In this document: positions 45,934-48,032 of the stretch, one piece after another | How positions within the stretch are numbered: the stretch's first letter is position 1 | Layout of the letters: the number at the start of each line of letters is the position of its first letter | Made by a program: the position numbers and the translations under genes | Source: [Haemophilus] felis | GTDB lineage: Bacteria; Pseudomonadota; Gammaproteobacteria; Enterobacterales; Pasteurellaceae | Direction: 5' to 3' | Assembly: GCA_002015125.1 (NCBI GenBank) | Contig: MUYB01000009.1 | Span: 1 to 48,032, forward strand | Length of the DNA: 48,032 nt | Notes under the pieces: model-generated | The model's database searches: none | What the model saw: the letters and a program-made list of their open reading frames with translations, nothing else | What the model was told of the DNA's origin: nothing

Positions 45934-47925
45934 CTAGAACTTGTATCTTACTCCAACACTTAAAGTCCAATTTTTTGGAATGTTTTTGCTAATATCTCGT
46001 TCTACATCAAAGTAGATGTAATTATCTTCATTGATATGTTTTTGTAAGCCTAGCCCCACAGTTAGCCACGTGCCACGATTATTGGCATGATGGGTTTTAG
46101 TTTCTCCCCCTACAAGATAAGTGCCTTTATAGTTACCTAAAAACTCATGGTTTAAAAACACTTTACCGTAGAAATGAGTTTGCTTATCTTTTTTGCCAAA
46201 CAAAATACCACTGCGTAAAATTAGGCTGTTTACAGCATCAAGATGAACCTTTACACCTTTTTCAGATACATAACTCGCACTACCTAAGTGGCTATATGTA
46301 AGTTGGACTTGTGGCTCGGTATAAAAACCATTCTTACTATTTCGCAACTTGCCATATTCGGCACTTATGCTGTAATAATTAGAACGCCAAATAGAACTAT
46401 CGGGCTCTGTCATATGACTACGAACACGCCCAATTTTCCCCACGAAATCTAGGTAGCGACCATCTTGGTAAATATCTGTGAGATAGGCTGTTAAGATATT
46501 ACCTTGAAGCTTATTTTTAAATGGAATGTTTTTAGAGCTTGAATCTCCCTGTAAATGTTCGTAGGCGATGCCTTTATAGCGGTCTTTTTGGTTATCTATG
46601 GTTTTCTTTTTGTCGTATCCAATCTGATATCTTGTATACTCGCCATTAGCTACATCGTCCTTTAAGCCATAAGCTCCTTTTTTGACCTCTGCCCATATGC
46701 CTCTTTCGCTATTTTTATCTTCTCTTAAATCACCTAGGCGTTTACGCAACGTGTCCTGAAGAATAAAAGGTACTGCATAACGATCTTTTAGGAAATTAAT
46801 ATGAGCTTCGTCAAAAGATACTGGGAGAACTTTTGGTTCTTTGACTAACACTGGCACTTCTACAGTAAAATTACTACCATCTTCAAAAAAAAGCTGAACT
46901 TTTACATTAGCAGGAGTATCCAGCACTTTGTCAGGAAGAGGGTCTAAGATTTTGTATTTTGTAGGTCTATTATCATTAATATATACAATTCCTGATTTAA
47001 TAACATCTTCCTTTGCGGTAGGTTCATCCGTAGTTAAATACGTAACCTCTTGGCCAGTAGGAATTGCAAAACTATTATTATTTAGAAATTGTGGGATTTT
47101 TATATCTCCTGTTTTAGAATCTATAACCATCATAGGAAGCTTAAAGAGACTAGTATAAACACCATACCGATCAGGCCCCAATACAAATCCCTCTTTTTCT
47201 ATCTTGAGATCCACCTCCCTACCTCCTACCCCTCTTTCTTTTTCCTTCTCAGTTGGTTCCTTGGGTGCTGGCAAACCATAAACATAAGTCCTGTAGCCAT
47301 AAGGGGTGTGTATATAAAAGCTGGTGGCATATTGATTCTCCACCCATAGAGAAGGATATAAAATCCTTGGTTCAGGCACATTTTTCATAACATCAGGATC
47401 GTCTTTGTAGATAGGATCATCGAGCTTTTCATATCGTACATAAATGCCGACATTAACCTTCTCAATGGGTTTATTTGTTAAAACAAGAGGCAAATACGAG
47501 TAGTCTTCAATAAAAGTTTTACTATTATTTTCAATGATACGAGCTATAGCAGCATTACCATTCGCTCTTATAGTTGTAGTAATTTCTCCATTTTTTTCGG
47601 AAAAAATAACAGTTCTAGGAAAAGTTTTAAGCCCACCAATAATTTGAAGAACATTTTGCTTATTAAGTAGCGTCTTACGATCTATAATGTCATCATTAGA
47701 TAATGTAGCCACATAATTATTTCCACTTTTTGTAGTCTCATACTCTTTATGATAGCCATTCAAATTAATGAGTACCTTCGGTAGTGCATCATAAACATTA
47801 CCAGTATTAACGGATATTTTCACCTCCTTATTCGTTGTTGTTGCAGGTAGTTCTGTAGCGTAAACGCTATTAAAAATTGTGGTAGAGCCACACAGAAAGG
47901 CAGTGAGTAGTATATGTGGCTTCAT
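45934..47925 (-). CDS. Classical autotransporter with short atypical passenger
   Basis: This is a type Va autotransporter. From ATG 47925 the 663-residue protein has a signal peptide (MKPHILLTAFLCGSTTIFN..VYA), a passenger of about 385 residues, and a C-terminal 12-strand barrel (about 410-663) with GIWAEVKKGAYGLKDD, LDFVGKIGRVRSHM, GFYTEPQVQLTYSHLGSASY and a final Phe in WTLSVGVRYKF. The passenger lacks the glycine-rich beta-helix repeats, serine-protease GDSGS and RGD motifs of known types; I do not recognise it. ATG 47925 has only a weak AGG upstream. A stronger start (47989, behind AAGGAG) opens a short leader containing nine C, which decides whether it reads into this gene. Confidence 0.85.
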   Translation of the reverse strand: MKPHILLTAFLCGSTTIFNSVYATELPATTTNKEVKISVNTGNVYDALPKVLINLNGYHKEYETTKSGNNYVATLSNDDIIDRKTLLNKQNVLQIIGGLKTFPRTVIFSEKNGEITTTIRANGNAAIARIIENNSKTFIEDYSYLPLVLTNKPIEKVNVGIYVRYEKLDDPIYKDDPDVMKNVPEPRILYPSLWVENQYATSFYIHTPYGYRTYVYGLPAPKEPTEKEKERGVGGREVDLKIEKEGFVLGPDRYGVYTSLFKLPMMVIDSKTGDIKIPQFLNNNSFAIPTGQEVTYLTTDEPTAKEDVIKSGIVYINDNRPTKYKILDPLPDKVLDTPANVKVQLFFEDGSNFTVEVPVLVKEPKVLPVSFDEAHINFLKDRYAVPFILQDTLRKRLGDLREDKNSERGIWAEVKKGAYGLKDDVANGEYTRYQIGYDKKKTIDNQKDRYKGIAYEHLQGDSSSKNIPFKNKLQGNILTAYLTDIYQDGRYLDFVGKIGRVRSHMTEPDSSIWRSNYYSISAEYGKLRNSKNGFYTEPQVQLTYSHLGSASYVSEKGVKVHLDAVNSLILRSGILFGKKDKQTHFYGKVFLNHEFLGNYKGTYLVGGETKTHHANNRGTWLTVGLGLQKHINEDNYIYFDVERDISKNIPKNWTLSVGVRYKF

Positions 47926-47935
47926 AAATATATAC

Positions 47936-47989
47936 CTATTTTGTAGTATGAGGCGTGGTGTGTGTGGGGGGGGGAAGGTGACATTGCAT
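47936..47989 (-). CDS. Leader reading frame containing a C9 tract
   Basis: ATG 47989 lies six bases after AAGGAG, the best ribosome binding site in the region. It encodes 17 residues, starting MQCHLPPPTHTT, and stops at TAG 47936-47938, ten bases before the autotransporter ATG. With one C fewer (or two more) the frame would run straight into the signal peptide; with one more C it would stop at a TGA overlapping the gene's ATG. Confidence 0.55.
   Translation of the reverse strand: MQCHLPPPTHTTPHTTK
47966..47974. repeat. G9 (C9 on the coding strand) tract with adjacent (AC)n
   Basis: Nine consecutive G on the plus strand, next to GTGTGTGTG-like sequence (47958-47966 region). On the coding strand it reads C9 then ACACACACC. 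Tracts of this length are known slippage sites in Pasteurellaceae and Neisseria. Confidence 0.9.
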
Positions 47990-48032
47990 TGTAATCTCCT
48001 TACATGAATATTAGGTGTAATGGACAAAAATG

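Overview
This window is a stretch of a Pasteurellaceae chromosome. Three things point there. At least nine exact copies of the Hin-type DNA uptake sequence AAGTGCGGT (or its complement) are present, several as inverted pairs that look like terminators. Most housekeeping proteins closely resemble Haemophilus-type proteins. The lsgA/lsgB lipooligosaccharide genes are present too. An intact cytolethal distending toxin operon together with this uptake-sequence subtype suggests Aggregatibacter or Avibacterium. CdtB looks clearly diverged from the A. actinomycetemcomitans protein as I remember it, so Avibacterium is my weak preference; this is recall and was not tested.

Layout. 1-2050: the 3' tip of an outer-membrane beta-barrel gene, then hfq-hflX. 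2090-4321: cdtABC on the minus strand. 4554-5599: rplM-rpsI with its promoter and leader. 5628-9766: an OppA-like lipoprotein, ybaN and prlC. 9844-12753: a lipooligosaccharide cluster (GT25 transferase, GT52 sialyltransferase, flippase). 12871-16744: elyC, a Fic protein lacking the catalytic His, usg, ybaK and tesB. 16804-18284: kdsD-kdsC for Kdo synthesis. 18410-18784: RNase P RNA. 18840-22146: dld and a trimeric autotransporter adhesin with a G8 tract in its promoter. 22418-26154: nrdB-yfaE and ilvIH. 26440-28235: an NhaC-family transporter under a lysine riboswitch. 28398-33834: hns, ycaO, zapG, yjjG, dusC, djlA. 33921-38096: pyrE-rph, a decayed alanine-racemase-family pseudogene, yicC and ygfZ. 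38248-41291: galE-ampG and adk. 41499-44223: a DUF4143 ATPase behind tandem palindromes, and an orphan efflux outer-membrane lipoprotein. 44297-45712: infC (AUU start)-rpmI-rplT. 45934-47925: a classical autotransporter whose leader carries a C9 tract.

A surface theme recurs: kdsCD (Kdo), galE (UDP-galactose), the lsg cluster (sialylated LOS), elyC and ampG (envelope and peptidoglycan), two autotransporters with homopolymeric tracts in their 5' regions, and a secreted genotoxin. The most interesting signals are (i) the two differently placed homopolymer switches, one in a promoter spacer and one in a leader reading frame, (ii) the lysine riboswitch with a visible RBS-sequestering stem on nhaC, (iii) paired palindromes before the DUF4143 ATPase, (iv) the His-to-Gln Fic protein, and (v) a racemase pseudogene whose 2-bp slippage deletion can be read directly. 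I saw no tRNA genes, CRISPR array, insertion sequence or prophage.
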